DNA of 64,000 bases from Prodigiosinella confusarubida (GTDB lineage: Bacteria; Pseudomonadota; Gammaproteobacteria; Enterobacterales; Enterobacteriaceae), in the NCBI RefSeq assembly GCF_002847015.1, contig NZ_CP025085.1:1736001-1800000 (forward strand). Direction: 5' to 3'. The translations under genes were made by a program, and so were the position numbers. Positions 9,024-18,699 of the stretch are shown in pieces. Below the pieces are notes generated by a model, which worked only from the letters and a program-made list of their open reading frames with translations, was not told where the DNA came from and searched no databases. Each line of letters begins with the position of its first letter. Position 1 is the first letter of the stretch.

Positions 9024-10139
9024 TTATGGCAGTAATAGCAAATGACGCGGTAACTGGCTCAGTCGTTGTCCACCTTGGGGCGTTACTACCACGCTTTCAC
9101 TAAACGCCAGCGAACGAGCGGAGACATACATGTGAAATACCATGTTTTCCTCCAACGGCCAGTTAGCCGTTGGTGTAAAGCAGCGCGAGAAATCACTGGG
9201 CCGGGGAGTCCGTGTATAGAGCCCCAGTGCGTAACCGGTAACGTTGCCGTAATGTTCTCTCAAACCTGCATCCAGCACCGCCTGCCGTAATAGCGCATCC
9301 ACATCGCTGGCGTTTACGCCCGGTTTCATGGCGGCGATTTGCGCATTTTGAAATTGTATTAGCTGTTCCGCGCACTGGCGGTGTTCTGATGTCGGAGGGC
9401 CGATGAGAAAGGGGCGCATCAGGCGCGCACTATAATGGCGGACGGTGGGGATCAACTCGACATGCAGGATGTCGCCCGCAGTCAGATGGTGATCATGCCC
9501 ACTGGCATGCAGGAAGCCGTTATCCCCGCCAGCGCAGACGATTGGGCCGGTTTCACCGCTGTCGGCGCCATTATGCAGGAATATCTGCGCGGCCAGCGCG
9601 CTGACATCACGCACCCGCCAGCCGGAAGCCGCCTGGGCGGCAATGGCACGCATTGCGTCGTCGGCGATATGCGCCGCCTGGCGTAACGCTTCCAATTCAT
9701 CGGTAAATTTTACGCTACGTAGCCGATCGCTTATCCCTGTCATATCCTGCCAGTGAACGCCGGGCAGGCGCTGGCATAATTGTTGCCAGTTATGGACAGT
9801 CATGCCGTAGGAGTTGAAATCCGTGCCAATACAGGCATGGCCGTAGCCCCGCTGCGACAGGCTGTCCGCGACTGCCTGATAGGGATCCTGGTGATCATCA
9901 TAAGTGACAATATCGTTCAGGTTGCTCAACGCACGGCAGGGCGCCTCATCCAGCTGGCGTAATACCATCCAGGGTTCGCCTTCCAGCGGTACCAGACAAG
10001 CGCGATAACACGTTTCCGATACTGTGTAGCCGGTTAACCATGCCAGTAATTCTCCGTGGTCGATTAACAACAGCGTGACGTCCGCCAACTGCATGGCGGC
10101 TCGGGTTCGTGCCAGGGCAAGCGCATAGTGTGATGTCAT
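9024..10139 (-). CDS. creatinase/ectoine-hydrolase-like M24 family protein
   Basis: A 371-residue protein with a creatinase N-terminal domain (~1-135) and a pita-bread M24 domain (~145-365). Metal-dependent M24 peptidases have ligands Asp, Asp, His, Glu, Glu. The aligned positions here are Glu (ILHVELIP), Arg (HYSARLMRPF), Tyr (GYALGL), Tyr (MVFHMYVS) and Glu (SESVVVTPQG), so a dinuclear metal site is not possible. This pattern, especially NMVFHM and SESVVVT, resembles DoeA ectoine hydrolase and creatinase, which split C-N bonds without metal. The last gene of the seven-gene operon, it overlaps the M20 gene by ATGA. Substrate unknown. Confidence 0.75.
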   Translation of the reverse strand: MTSHYALALARTRAAMQLADVTLLLIDHGELLAWLTGYTVSETCYRACLVPLEGEPWMVLRQLDEAPCRALSNLNDIVTYDDHQDPYQAVADSLSQRGYGHACIGTDFNSYGMTVHNWQQLCQRLPGVHWQDMTGISDRLRSVKFTDELEALRQAAHIADDAMRAIAAQAASGWRVRDVSALAAQIFLHNGADSGETGPIVCAGGDNGFLHASGHDHHLTAGDILHVELIPTVRHYSARLMRPFLIGPPTSEHRQCAEQLIQFQNAQIAAMKPGVNASDVDALLRQAVLDAGLREHYGNVTGYALGLYTRTPRPSDFSRCFTPTANWPLEENMVFHMYVSARSLAFSESVVVTPQGGQRLSQLPRHLLLLP

Positions 10140-11365
10140 GAAAGTGTGCTTTCTGGCTGGCAGATATCCAGGATGGCCAGCAGATAAATGCGGATGGCAT
10201 CGAGGAAATCGCTGATGTGGACTCGTTCATCCGGCATGGTGTTGAATTTTCCACCAGGGCCGCAAACCACACCTTCCATACCGGCACGCTGGTAGAAATG
10301 AGCAGCGTCAGTGCCGTAGAACGCGGGTGGTGTAATCGCACCCGTGGGTTGTGGTGTACCGCGCACGGTCGTATAGGCACGGTTGACCGCCGCCACAATC
10401 GCCGATTCTCGGGGGACTTCAAAAGGTAGCATGGTGGGTTTGTCCCGTTGACCATCGTCGAACAGTTCTGCTCTGAGACCGGGATGGCGAGCACAGAGAT
10501 TGTCCAGCAACGCCTGCATATCTGCCAGTACGCCTTTGACCGTCTGACCAGGTGCAAAGCGTGCCGACCCCTTGATGCGGGCGAAATCTGCCACTTGAGG
10601 AGGGCGCCATTCCTGCAAATCATGCCCCAGTGCACCGTGGACTATCCCGACGTGGCAACGGTTGATGCTGAGGTGTTCTTTCGTGAGTGCGCCACTGAAG
10701 GTCATGGCATTTAACTGCGGAATCAGTTCTACGGCGGCGGCGATGGCATCCACCGCCTGTTCACGTTTGGATAGATGGCGAGTGTCACCGGTTAGTTCAA
10801 TGGTGAACATCAGTGATCCGGCATGCATGGTCAGTGCCTGGATGTCGGTTGGTTCCGCGTTGATGAAGTAATCGGCCTTGATACCCTGTTCAATAGCAGC
10901 GATGGAGCCGATACCACCCTGGAGTTCCCCAACCACGTAGGTCAGGATCACGTCGCCTTTCAGTTTGATACCGGCATCGATCAGCGTTTTCAGCGCACAG
11001 AAGTAAGCCGCGTCACCCGCTTTCATATTGGACACGCCGATACCATAGATAAATTCGTCATCAATCTTGCCGTCCCACGGGCCGACGGTCCAGCCTTCGG
11101 TCACTGGGTTAGTATCCAGATGGCCGTTAAACAGCAGGCTGTTGCCGCCACCGGTGCCATGCAGGGTGCCAATGGCGTTAAGCCGTCCGCCGGGGACCGG
11201 TGTGAGAATGGTCTCCAGGCCGAGTTCGCGCATCTGTGCGGCCATGAATTCCGCCAGTTGCTGTTCGTCATCGGTGGCGCTGTAGCTTTTGTGTCGCACC
11301 ATGGTGGCCAGGAAACGCAGGCAAAAATCGGTGTCGATGCGATGGAGTAACTGTTCTTTGGTCAT
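10136..11365 (-). CDS. M20-family deacylase/peptidase (ArgE/DapE-like) with altered metal site
   Basis: A 409-residue member of the M20 family (aminoacylase/ArgE/DapE). FNGHLDTNPV holds the first His-x-Asp metal ligand pair, INAEPT a further ligand and GKFNTMPDERVHISD the C-terminal His region. Two usual ligands differ: the bridging Asp is Asn in GVSNMKAG, and the Glu-Glu pair is Glu-Leu in VGELQGG, keeping only the general-base Glu. This suggests a one-metal or otherwise modified centre. It is coupled to the M24 gene and follows the ABC importer genes, so it likely deacylates or hydrolyses the imported amide. It is one of two M20 genes in the operon; the other (16438-17724) has the normal motif set. 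Confidence 0.82.
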   Translation of the reverse strand: MTKEQLLHRIDTDFCLRFLATMVRHKSYSATDDEQQLAEFMAAQMRELGLETILTPVPGGRLNAIGTLHGTGGGNSLLFNGHLDTNPVTEGWTVGPWDGKIDDEFIYGIGVSNMKAGDAAYFCALKTLIDAGIKLKGDVILTYVVGELQGGIGSIAAIEQGIKADYFINAEPTDIQALTMHAGSLMFTIELTGDTRHLSKREQAVDAIAAAVELIPQLNAMTFSGALTKEHLSINRCHVGIVHGALGHDLQEWRPPQVADFARIKGSARFAPGQTVKGVLADMQALLDNLCARHPGLRAELFDDGQRDKPTMLPFEVPRESAIVAAVNRAYTTVRGTPQPTGAITPPAFYGTDAAHFYQRAGMEGVVCGPGGKFNTMPDERVHISDFLDAIRIYLLAILDICQPESTLS

Positions 11366-11383
11366 GATGGATTCATTCTATGT

Positions 11384-13033
11384 TTAGTTAAATTCAGGTG
11401 AACGTGTCTCGGGGGCCGGGATGGCCGACAGTAACGCCCGGGTATAGGGGTGCTGAGCTTGTGCCGCCATCGCATCGCCCGACAATACTTCCAGCAGATC
11501 ACCACGGTACATCACCGCAATGCGGTGCGCGATTTGCTGGATCAGATTGAGATCGTGGGTGATAAACAGGTAAGCGGTGCCGTAGCGTCGCCGCAGCTCA
11601 AGCAATAATTCAATTACGGTGGCCTGCACTGAGACATCCAGTGCGGCGGTGATCTCATCACAGATCACCAGTTCTGGCGGATGGGCAAAAGCGCGGGCAA
11701 TCGCCACCCGTTGTTTCTGACCACCGGAAAGCTCATGGGGATAGCGTGACGCCATTGATGCCGGAAGGCGTACTTCCTCCAGCAGTCGGGTGATGGCCTG
11801 CGCTTCAGTTTCACCATCGGGCAGGCCATACAGCCGTAGCGGACGCGCAAGAATGTCACCGATGCGCATCCGTGGGTTCAGTGAGGCATCTGGATGCTGA
11901 AAAATCATCTGTACCCGGCGGCGGTAATCTTTGTCCATCTCGGCATGACCAAACAGCATGTAACCGCGGAAATCCAGCGAGCCCTCAAAGGGCACCAGAC
12001 CGGTGATGGCTTTCGCCAGTGTTGATTTGCCGGAGCCGGATTCACCTACAATCCCCAGGATTTCCCCCTCATGAAGGGTCAGTGACACCGCGTTGGCAGC
12101 TTTGGTGTGGTTGGGGCGGCGTTTCAATAGTTTGTCCAGCAACCGGTGATGACCATACTGAATGGTGATCTCATTCAGGGTGAGTAGTGGTTGCGATGAC
12201 GGTATGGCGTTTTCCAGCAGGCGTTTCGTGGGATCAGGTATTGCGGCGATCAGTCGCCGGGTGTAGTCATGTTGTGGCATTTGAAATAGGGAGGCTGCAT
12301 CAGCCTGTTCCACAATACGGCCTTTTTCCAGCACACAGACACGATCGGCGATGTGAGACACCAGTGCGAGATCGTGTGAAATATATAAGGTGGCTACGCC
12401 AGTCTCTTCTCGTAGTCGTTCAAACAGTGCCAGAATTTGTGCTGTACTGATGACATCCAGCGCCGTGGTCGGCTCATCAAAAATCAGGCAGTCAGGCTGA
12501 CAGGCGAACGCGGTAGCGATCAGGATGCGTTGCTTTTCACCGCCGGAAACCTGATGCGGGTAACGTTTCATCATTAGCGCCGGTTCTTTCAGGTCGACAT
12601 CTCGTAACAGGGTTTCTGCATAGTCACGGGCTTCTTTGGCACTCAAACGACGGTGACGACGTAAGACTTCGGTAACCTGTTCGCCCAGCGTCAGGGTCGG
12701 GTTGAGTGAGGCACTGGGATCTTGAAAAATCATCCCCAGTTGTCCACCCCGAAGCTGGTGCAGTTTGTCCGTCGGCAAGGTGCGTAGATTCAGATCGCCA
12801 AGATAAATGTCTCCCTGACCCTCTCTGGCATTACTGGCCAGCCAGCGCATGATCGCCCAACCGAGTGTGGTTTTGCCGGAGCCGGATTCACCCACCAGGC
12901 CGACCACTTCCCCTCGATTTACGTGCAGGTTGATATCCTGAAGCACAGGCAGGTGTGATCCGTTCGGTAATGTATATACCAGGTTGTAATGATTGACAGC
13001 CAGTACCGGTTTTATTGCATCAGGTGTGCACAT
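11384..13033 (-). CDS. oligopeptide-type ABC transporter, fused two-domain ATPase (GsiA-like)
   Basis: A 549-residue protein that fuses two ABC ATPase modules, equivalent to DppD plus DppF. The first module has Walker A GESGSGKTT (~residue 48), signature SGGEKQR and Walker B LIFDEPTTALD. The second has GESGSGKST (~residue 333), LSGGQKQR and VICDEITAALD, in which Ile replaces the usual Pro. Each module ends with the oligopeptide/dipeptide transporter C-terminal extension (HDYTRRLIAAIPD and HPYTRALLSAIPA). It powers import through the two permeases just upstream; its start overlaps the preceding permease stop (TGATG). Confidence 0.92.
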   Translation of the reverse strand: MCTPDAIKPVLAVNHYNLVYTLPNGSHLPVLQDINLHVNRGEVVGLVGESGSGKTTLGWAIMRWLASNAREGQGDIYLGDLNLRTLPTDKLHQLRGGQLGMIFQDPSASLNPTLTLGEQVTEVLRRHRRLSAKEARDYAETLLRDVDLKEPALMMKRYPHQVSGGEKQRILIATAFACQPDCLIFDEPTTALDVISTAQILALFERLREETGVATLYISHDLALVSHIADRVCVLEKGRIVEQADAASLFQMPQHDYTRRLIAAIPDPTKRLLENAIPSSQPLLTLNEITIQYGHHRLLDKLLKRRPNHTKAANAVSLTLHEGEILGIVGESGSGKSTLAKAITGLVPFEGSLDFRGYMLFGHAEMDKDYRRRVQMIFQHPDASLNPRMRIGDILARPLRLYGLPDGETEAQAITRLLEEVRLPASMASRYPHELSGGQKQRVAIARAFAHPPELVICDEITAALDVSVQATVIELLLELRRRYGTAYLFITHDLNLIQQIAHRIAVMYRGDLLEVLSGDAMAAQAQHPYTRALLSAIPAPETRSPEFN

Positions 13034-13860
13034 CAGTGACTCCTCGGATTCAGGACATCACGTAACCCATCACCGAGCAGGTTAAAACCGATCGCCACGA
13101 TCGCGATGGCCAGTCCGGGGATCAGCATCATCCAGGGGGCGTTGAAGAAATAGGCGCGAGCCTCGGAAACCATCAACCCCCATTCCGGTTGTGGTGGTTG
13201 AGCGCCAAGCCCGAGAAAACTGAGGGTGGCGAACAACATGATGGCAAAAGATACCCGAATGGTGGATTCCACGATGATGGGGGCCACGATGTTAGGCAAC
13301 ATCTCCCGTAGGATGATGTAGAGCGAGGATTCTCCCCGGGCAATGGCGGCATTGACGTAATCCTGCTGGCGCGCTGCCAGCGCGACACTGCGGGCAATGC
13401 GCACCATACCGGGGACAAAGGCAATGGTGATCGCCAGTACGGCGTTCAGGCTGTTTTGTCCCAGGGTACTGACAATCAGCAGAGCGAACAGCAAACTGGG
13501 GATCGACATGATGGCATCCATAGTACGCATGATGGCTTCATCTATCCTGCCACCCAGATAGGCACTGGCGGTGCCGATGACCGAACCGATGATCATCGCC
13601 AGTACGGTGGCCAGCAGCGAGTCGATAATTGTGGTACGGGCACCGAACAGCACCCGGCTGAAAATATCACGTCCTAGTTGGTCGGTGCCGAACCAGTGCT
13701 CAGCACTCGGTGCCTGGTAACGTGCCAGAATGGATATTGCTTCTGGATCGGCGGGTGCCAGATGACTGCCAGCACACACGATCAACAGCGCCACCAGTAG
13801 AATACTGACCCCGGCAATTCCTTGCGGGGTACGCAACAGTCTTTTGACTACATCAAACAT
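13033..13860 (-). CDS. DppC/GsiD-type ABC permease
   Basis: A 275-residue inner-membrane permease. The family features are visible: GTDQLGRDIFSRVLFGAR in the N-terminal periplasmic part, the EAA loop around ARGESSLYIILREMLPN that contacts the ATPase, and a C terminus ending GDGLRDVLNP. I place the start at the ATG reading MFDVVKRLL, because it overlaps the upstream permease stop by eight bases, as is usual in these operons. A longer frame begins 60 bases earlier but only adds residues that read through the other permease. It pairs with the DppB-type subunit. Confidence 0.9.
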   Translation of the reverse strand: MFDVVKRLLRTPQGIAGVSILLVALLIVCAGSHLAPADPEAISILARYQAPSAEHWFGTDQLGRDIFSRVLFGARTTIIDSLLATVLAMIIGSVIGTASAYLGGRIDEAIMRTMDAIMSIPSLLFALLIVSTLGQNSLNAVLAITIAFVPGMVRIARSVALAARQQDYVNAAIARGESSLYIILREMLPNIVAPIIVESTIRVSFAIMLFATLSFLGLGAQPPQPEWGLMVSEARAYFFNAPWMMLIPGLAIAIVAIGFNLLGDGLRDVLNPRSH

Positions 13861-14806
13861 ATTGGATCCGCTTATCAAGCATGGCGTAGGCCAGGTCAGC
13901 CAAAAAGTTAACCACCGCATAGGTAGTGGCGAGGATCATGACACCGCCCTGAATGGTGGGCAGATCGCGTGCTTGTACTGCAACGATCAATTCACGGCCG
14001 ATACCCGGGATGGCGAAAATTTCTTCCACTACCACGATACCCCCCAACAGATACCCCACATCCAGCGCCACGATAGTAATCGCCGGCAACAGAGCGTTAC
14101 GCAACGCGTGACGCCACAGGATCCGTCGTCGTGACAGTCCCTTCAGCCAGGCGGCTCGGATGTAATCGGTATGGAGGACATCTACCATTTCCGAACGCAC
14201 CATGCGTGATACATGTGCCACCAGGATCATCGTCACCGTCACCGATGGTAAAATCAGGTGACGCACGCCATCCGCAAGGTTCTCGCTGAGCGGTACGTAA
14301 CCGGTGGCCGGGAGCAGTTGCCAGACATCGGCAAACAGCAGCAGCATCAGGGTGGCGGTCACGAACTCGGGAAATGAAATACCGATATAGGACAGCACGC
14401 TGACCAGTACATCCGCCATCTTTCCTTTTCGCACTGCCGCCCAGATACCCAGTGGCAGTGCAATGAACAGCATCAGCGACAGGGCGCACGCCGCCAGCAA
14501 CAGTGAGCGGGAGAGGGCTGTGAGCAGCGCTGGCGCCACCGGAAGATTGGTGCGCATGGACACGCCGAAGTCTCCATGCAGCATTGCCGTAAGCCAGTGC
14601 CAGTACTGTAACCAGGCGGGAGCATCCAGACCGAGGCGGGCTCTGACGGCAGCCAGCGCTTCAGGCGTGGCGTTCTGCCCAAGAAGTGTGACTGCTGCAT
14701 CGGCGGGTAACAACTGGGTAATGCCAAAGACCAGCACCGAAACGACCAGCAGAGTATAAATGACCAATAACAGGCGTTTTAGTAGATAACTTGCGCTCAC
14801 AACCAC
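13853..14806 (-). CDS. DppB/GsiC-type ABC permease
   Basis: A 317-residue permease with the binding-protein-dependent transport fold. The first helix (LLKRLLLVIYTLLVVSVLVF) and the following LLPADAA region fit the DppB family. The coupling loop IRAAWLKGLSRRRILWRHALR, followed by NALLP, is diagnostic. The C-terminal part IPGIGRELIVAVQARDLPTI is also typical. It forms the membrane channel with the DppC-type subunit. It starts seven bases after the substrate-binding protein gene. Confidence 0.92.
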   Translation of the reverse strand: MVVSASYLLKRLLLVIYTLLVVSVLVFGITQLLPADAAVTLLGQNATPEALAAVRARLGLDAPAWLQYWHWLTAMLHGDFGVSMRTNLPVAPALLTALSRSLLLAACALSLMLFIALPLGIWAAVRKGKMADVLVSVLSYIGISFPEFVTATLMLLLFADVWQLLPATGYVPLSENLADGVRHLILPSVTVTMILVAHVSRMVRSEMVDVLHTDYIRAAWLKGLSRRRILWRHALRNALLPAITIVALDVGYLLGGIVVVEEIFAIPGIGRELIVAVQARDLPTIQGGVMILATTYAVVNFLADLAYAMLDKRIQYV

Positions 14807-14813
14807 TCCCTGT

Positions 14814-16412
14814 TTAGTTCCGACGTACCGGTGCTTGAGGCGTCAGCCAGACATGATCAAGACGAAACACCGCACCGCGCGGATGCAGCGCGTAGCCGCG
14901 CACATAATGCTGGCTGGCGGAGAGTAGATTGAAGAACGCCGGAATCACTGAAGGAATCTGATCGTGCATCAGCAGTTGTGCTTTGCCATAAGACGCCCGG
15001 CGTTTGCTGTCATCCGTCGTGCTTCTGGCTGCGGCGATGGCGGCATCGAAATCGGCATTGTTCCAGCGGGTTTCATTCCAGGCGGCATCCGAGGTGTAGA
15101 GCAGGGAAAATATTGCGTCTGGTGTGGGTTGCATGTTGTAGAAACCGACGTAGAAGTTGCCTTTTTTCCAGACTTGATCCAGATAAGTGCTATTAGCCAT
15201 GGTTTGGACATTGATACGGAATCCGGCCGGTTTGGCCATTTCCCGTACTGCGATCCCCAACTGGGTGCGGGATGCCGGTTTGTCCGAGGCGATCAGCGTC
15301 AGATCCAGCCCATCCGGGTAGCCTGCGTCGGCCAGTAATGTCTTGGCTTTGGCGTAGTCGACTTGTCGTAGTGGAATATTTCTGTACCACGGATAAGAGG
15401 CGCTGATGGGCGTGTCATTGCCGGGGGTACCGTAACTGTCGGCTACAAAATCGATCATCGCCTTGCGGTCAATACACAGCGCCAGCGCCTGCCGTACCCG
15501 CATGTCATCAAACGGTTTTTGATCGCACCGCATGTTGATATTCAGGAACTGGCCGGATGGCACCCGCAGTGGCTGAATACCACTGGCGGCGGACAGGCGT
15601 TTGAATTCGCTGGGCTGGGCTGCCAGCATCAGATCGGTATCCCCGGCGATCAACGCAGAACTTTCGGCAATTGCGTCAGGATAGACAACTATTTCCACCC
15701 CATCGAGATACGGGCGTTTCGGGTCGTAATAGTTCGGATTGCGTTTCACCACGATCTTGCGATCAGGCTCATACGATACCAGTATGAACGGGCCTGCCCC
15801 TAGCGCTTCTTTTGACAAGCGATCCAACTGATTCTGTGCAATAGCAGCAGGCACAATCTTGGCATCAGGATATGTCAGCATGACAGGCAGGTCGGCATAG
15901 GGAGCCTGGGTATTGATCACGACTTTGTCATTGCCATCGGCATGTAGATCTTTGATCGGGCCGATATTGTGCCGCCCCGGCGACGCGTTTTTGACGTCCA
16001 GGATAGCATTGAGGCTGGCGACAACATCATTGGCGGTCAATGGTGAACCATCGCTGAATTTCAGGTTGGGGCGCAGAGTGAATGTCCACTGCGTGAGGTC
16101 AGCGTTGGCGTGCCAGGCGCTGGCCAGATCGGGTTCGGCCTTCATCTCCTGTGTCAGCCTGGTCAGGCCGCTGTAGAGCAGTTCAGCCAGTAGGTATTCA
16201 GGGTTAACGCGTGCCTGCTGTGGATTTAGCATGTTGACTGCCTGGTCGACACTGATGCGCAGAATGCCTCCATTGCGCGGGGTGCCTCCTGCTGTCATTG
16301 CACTTGCTTCTGTCGCCTGCGCATGAAATGACAATGGCAGCATGGCAGTGCCGGTGATCAGTGTTGCGTGGGTAATAAACTGCCGTCGGTTTATTCCTTT
16401 CATTGCACACAT
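14814..16412 (-). CDS. family 5 solute-binding protein of the peptide-type ABC importer
   Basis: A 532-residue SBP_bac_5 protein that captures the substrate in the periplasm. The N terminus carries NRRQFI then a hydrophobic run and SFHAQATEA, so it looks like a twin-arginine-type signal peptide rather than a plain Sec signal. Typical family blocks follow: YSGLTRLTQEM, WTFTLRPNLKFSDGSPLTAN and LALCIDRKAMIDF. The upstream ATG is favoured because AGGA lies seven bases before it. The first transporter gene of the operon, it follows the M20 gene at 16438-17724. Relatives bind di- and oligopeptides, glutathione or other amides; the substrate is not decided by sequence. Confidence 0.9.
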   Translation of the reverse strand: MCAMKGINRRQFITHATLITGTAMLPLSFHAQATEASAMTAGGTPRNGGILRISVDQAVNMLNPQQARVNPEYLLAELLYSGLTRLTQEMKAEPDLASAWHANADLTQWTFTLRPNLKFSDGSPLTANDVVASLNAILDVKNASPGRHNIGPIKDLHADGNDKVVINTQAPYADLPVMLTYPDAKIVPAAIAQNQLDRLSKEALGAGPFILVSYEPDRKIVVKRNPNYYDPKRPYLDGVEIVVYPDAIAESSALIAGDTDLMLAAQPSEFKRLSAASGIQPLRVPSGQFLNINMRCDQKPFDDMRVRQALALCIDRKAMIDFVADSYGTPGNDTPISASYPWYRNIPLRQVDYAKAKTLLADAGYPDGLDLTLIASDKPASRTQLGIAVREMAKPAGFRINVQTMANSTYLDQVWKKGNFYVGFYNMQPTPDAIFSLLYTSDAAWNETRWNNADFDAAIAAARSTTDDSKRRASYGKAQLLMHDQIPSVIPAFFNLLSASQHYVRGYALHPRGAVFRLDHVWLTPQAPVRRN

Positions 16413-16437
16413 CGCGGTTTCCTCTACTGTCTACTGT

Positions 16438-17724
16438 TTATAATGAAATACCCTGGGTTGGCGAAAAATCATCGGCCAGATAGGCCAAAATGGACTGCGA
16501 TAAAGCGACAAGATCCTGCATGGTGGTGTATTCATCGGCAGCATGAATATGGTTATCCGGCCGTGCTAGCCCACCTAACAGAATTTCCTGAATGCCTGCC
16601 TGCTGAACCCATCCCATGTCGGAGCTGGTGGATGATCCCCAGGCGGCAAAATCGTCTGTATGAAAACCGAAGCCCAGACTCAGCGCGTGTTGCCAGCGCG
16701 GCCAGTGCGGCCCGGTCGGGTCACTGACCGGTGCCAGATGACCGATCAGATAGTGCTCGGTACTCAGTGCGGCGGAAGACGACATCGATTGCGTAATACA
16801 GTCGGTCAATTCTTGCCAGACATCGTCAAAATGCTCTTCAGGTGCGTAGCGGCGGTTAACCAGTAGGTCGAAGCAGGCTGGCAGCGTGGAACCTTTGCTG
16901 CCGCCTTGGGCCATCGCGAGTGTCAAACGGGATGTCAACGGTTTACCCGCAAAGTGCGGTGGCGATGGCATGGCAGAGGTACGCTTCTCGACTCGTTGTT
17001 TCAGCGCCATCAGCGCCTGCATCAATGACTGGCTCTCTTCAATGGCGTTGATACCGTCAACGGGATCGCCAGAGTGCGCGGCCCGGCCTGTCACACGGAT
17101 CTTCACATCCAGACTACCAAAGCAGCCAGCCCAGATACGGGGAACCGCTCCACCATTGAAACTCAGCATATGTCCCTGAAATAGCTGCTGTTCGGCCAGA
17201 TAGCGAATACCGGGATATAGTCCGCCCTCTTCATCGGTACACAGTAACAATACCGGGTTGAAGCGTAGCTTGAGCTTATACCGCTGTGCGGCACGAAGCG
17301 CCGCCAACGCGGCGACGATCGTCCCTTTCATGTCAGCGCTGCCACGGCCAATCAAACGCTCGCCAGTCTGACTGAGTACCAGTGGCGGGTAATGCCAGCC
17401 ATCACCTGGTGGTACGGTATCGACGTGAAAATAGAGATTACAGTTTTCCGCGGCATCAGCGGGCAGCGTTGCCAGAAGATTGATCCGCTCTCCCACTGCG
17501 CTGCCATCTGGTGAATGCCATAAAGACTCGGGTACTGAAACGCGTTGAAAGGTAAATCCCATCGGTGTCAGCAGAGACTCCATCAGATTGGCAAATGCAC
17601 CGTAACCATTGCCAGGCGGAAAGCTGGTATCAACGGCGAGCATCTGACGCAAATCTTGTAGAATGGCGGTTGAATCACCAGATATTGCCGCCAAAGCCTG
17701 CTTAAAATGGGATTTTACGTGCAT
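16438..17724 (-). CDS. M20-family amidohydrolase (ArgE/DapE-like)
   Basis: A 428-residue cytoplasmic metallohydrolase with the full M20 motif set: HVDTVPPGDG, GRGSADMKGT (bridging Asp), CTDEEGGLYPG (catalytic Glu and ligand Glu) and a final HAADEY. A dimerisation domain is inserted between ~residues 190 and 310 (GRAAHSGDPVDGINAI). The family removes acyl groups from amino acids or cleaves dipeptides. It is the first gene of the minus-strand operon and lies 77 bases from the divergent GntR-type gene, so it is the likely direct target. The GSSTSSDMG segment near residue 370 replaces a Thr/Asn-rich loop of classical ArgE. Confidence 0.87.
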   Translation of the reverse strand: MHVKSHFKQALAAISGDSTAILQDLRQMLAVDTSFPPGNGYGAFANLMESLLTPMGFTFQRVSVPESLWHSPDGSAVGERINLLATLPADAAENCNLYFHVDTVPPGDGWHYPPLVLSQTGERLIGRGSADMKGTIVAALAALRAAQRYKLKLRFNPVLLLCTDEEGGLYPGIRYLAEQQLFQGHMLSFNGGAVPRIWAGCFGSLDVKIRVTGRAAHSGDPVDGINAIEESQSLMQALMALKQRVEKRTSAMPSPPHFAGKPLTSRLTLAMAQGGSKGSTLPACFDLLVNRRYAPEEHFDDVWQELTDCITQSMSSSAALSTEHYLIGHLAPVSDPTGPHWPRWQHALSLGFGFHTDDFAAWGSSTSSDMGWVQQAGIQEILLGGLARPDNHIHAADEYTTMQDLVALSQSILAYLADDFSPTQGISL

Positions 17725-17801
17725 GTCATGTTCACTGAGTTGTATTTCTATATAGTTTATAGATAATGCAGATAAGCGAGATGGTCAACAGGTAATCATT
17801 C

Positions 17802-18575
17802 ATGATAATGAAAAGATCTGACGGACAGGATGCAGTGGTTTTTAGTCGTCTTGAGGAGTTTGAAGGTGCCCCGCGCTATGAAGTGGTGAAGCGCTATATC
17901 AGTGAATCAATACTGGTGGGGGAGCTGGCTGCGGGTACGGTGCTGCCCAGTGAAAATGCTCTGGCGGTCGATTTTGGGGTTTCTGTGGGGACGATTCGCA
18001 AAGCGCTGTCCGCCTTGACCACCGAAGGGATGCTGATGCGCCGCCGTAAAACGGGTACGGTGGTCACAGGATGGGCACCGTTGCACAATTTGAGTCACTT
18101 CTTTCGCTATTTCCGCCTTCATGGCAAAGATGGTCGTTTGCTCAATTCACAAACGATCCTGCTGGATTACCACCAAGCGCTCGCCAGTGAACAAGAAGTG
18201 GAAAAACTGAAGCTGCAATCAGGTGACACGGTTATCTACCTAAAAAGGCTGAGAAAAATAGATGGTGTACCCGCCATGCATGAAACTATTGTGCTGCCTG
18301 AAGCGCGTCTGCCCGATTTTCCGCATGAAGATCAAGTGCCGTCATTGCTCTACCGGTTTTTGATGGATCAGTACGATATTCGAGTGGCGGCGGTGCGTGA
18401 GCAGATCACCGCTGAACTGGCCAGTGAAGAAGATTGTCGATTGCTGGCGTTGCAATCGCCTCAGGCGATACTGGTCATTGATGAAATCTCTTTTGATCAG
18501 AGCGCACTGCCAGTGATTCTGGCCCATCACCGTTTCATTACCAGGAACGTCATGTATGTCAATGAGATCCGTTAA
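17802..18575 (+). CDS. GntR-family (HutC/UTRA subfamily) regulator of the peptide-type operon
   Basis: A 257-residue protein with an N-terminal GntR winged helix (~22-90; LAVDFGVSVGTIRKALSALT is the recognition region) and a C-terminal UTRA ligand-sensing domain (~115-250). It is divergent from the seven-gene importer/hydrolase operon and probably represses it until an imported ligand binds. ATG codons at 17802 and 17808 are both possible. The 77-base gap contains CTATATAGTTTATAG, a weak inverted repeat that could be its operator. Confidence 0.88.
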   Translation: MIMKRSDGQDAVVFSRLEEFEGAPRYEVVKRYISESILVGELAAGTVLPSENALAVDFGVSVGTIRKALSALTTEGMLMRRRKTGTVVTGWAPLHNLSHFFRYFRLHGKDGRLLNSQTILLDYHQALASEQEVEKLKLQSGDTVIYLKRLRKIDGVPAMHETIVLPEARLPDFPHEDQVPSLLYRFLMDQYDIRVAAVREQITAELASEEDCRLLALQSPQAILVIDEISFDQSALPVILAHHRFITRNVMYVNEIR

Positions 18576-18699
18576 CAGAGCCTGAATTTATCCTCGCATT
18601 TCAGTTCACCCGATATGCTTATTCTGAATTTGTAGAAAAATCTGTTGGTTGTGCGAGGGCCTTGTCAAGTCGCGTACAACTCTGCTCCCGGCAGCGTTG

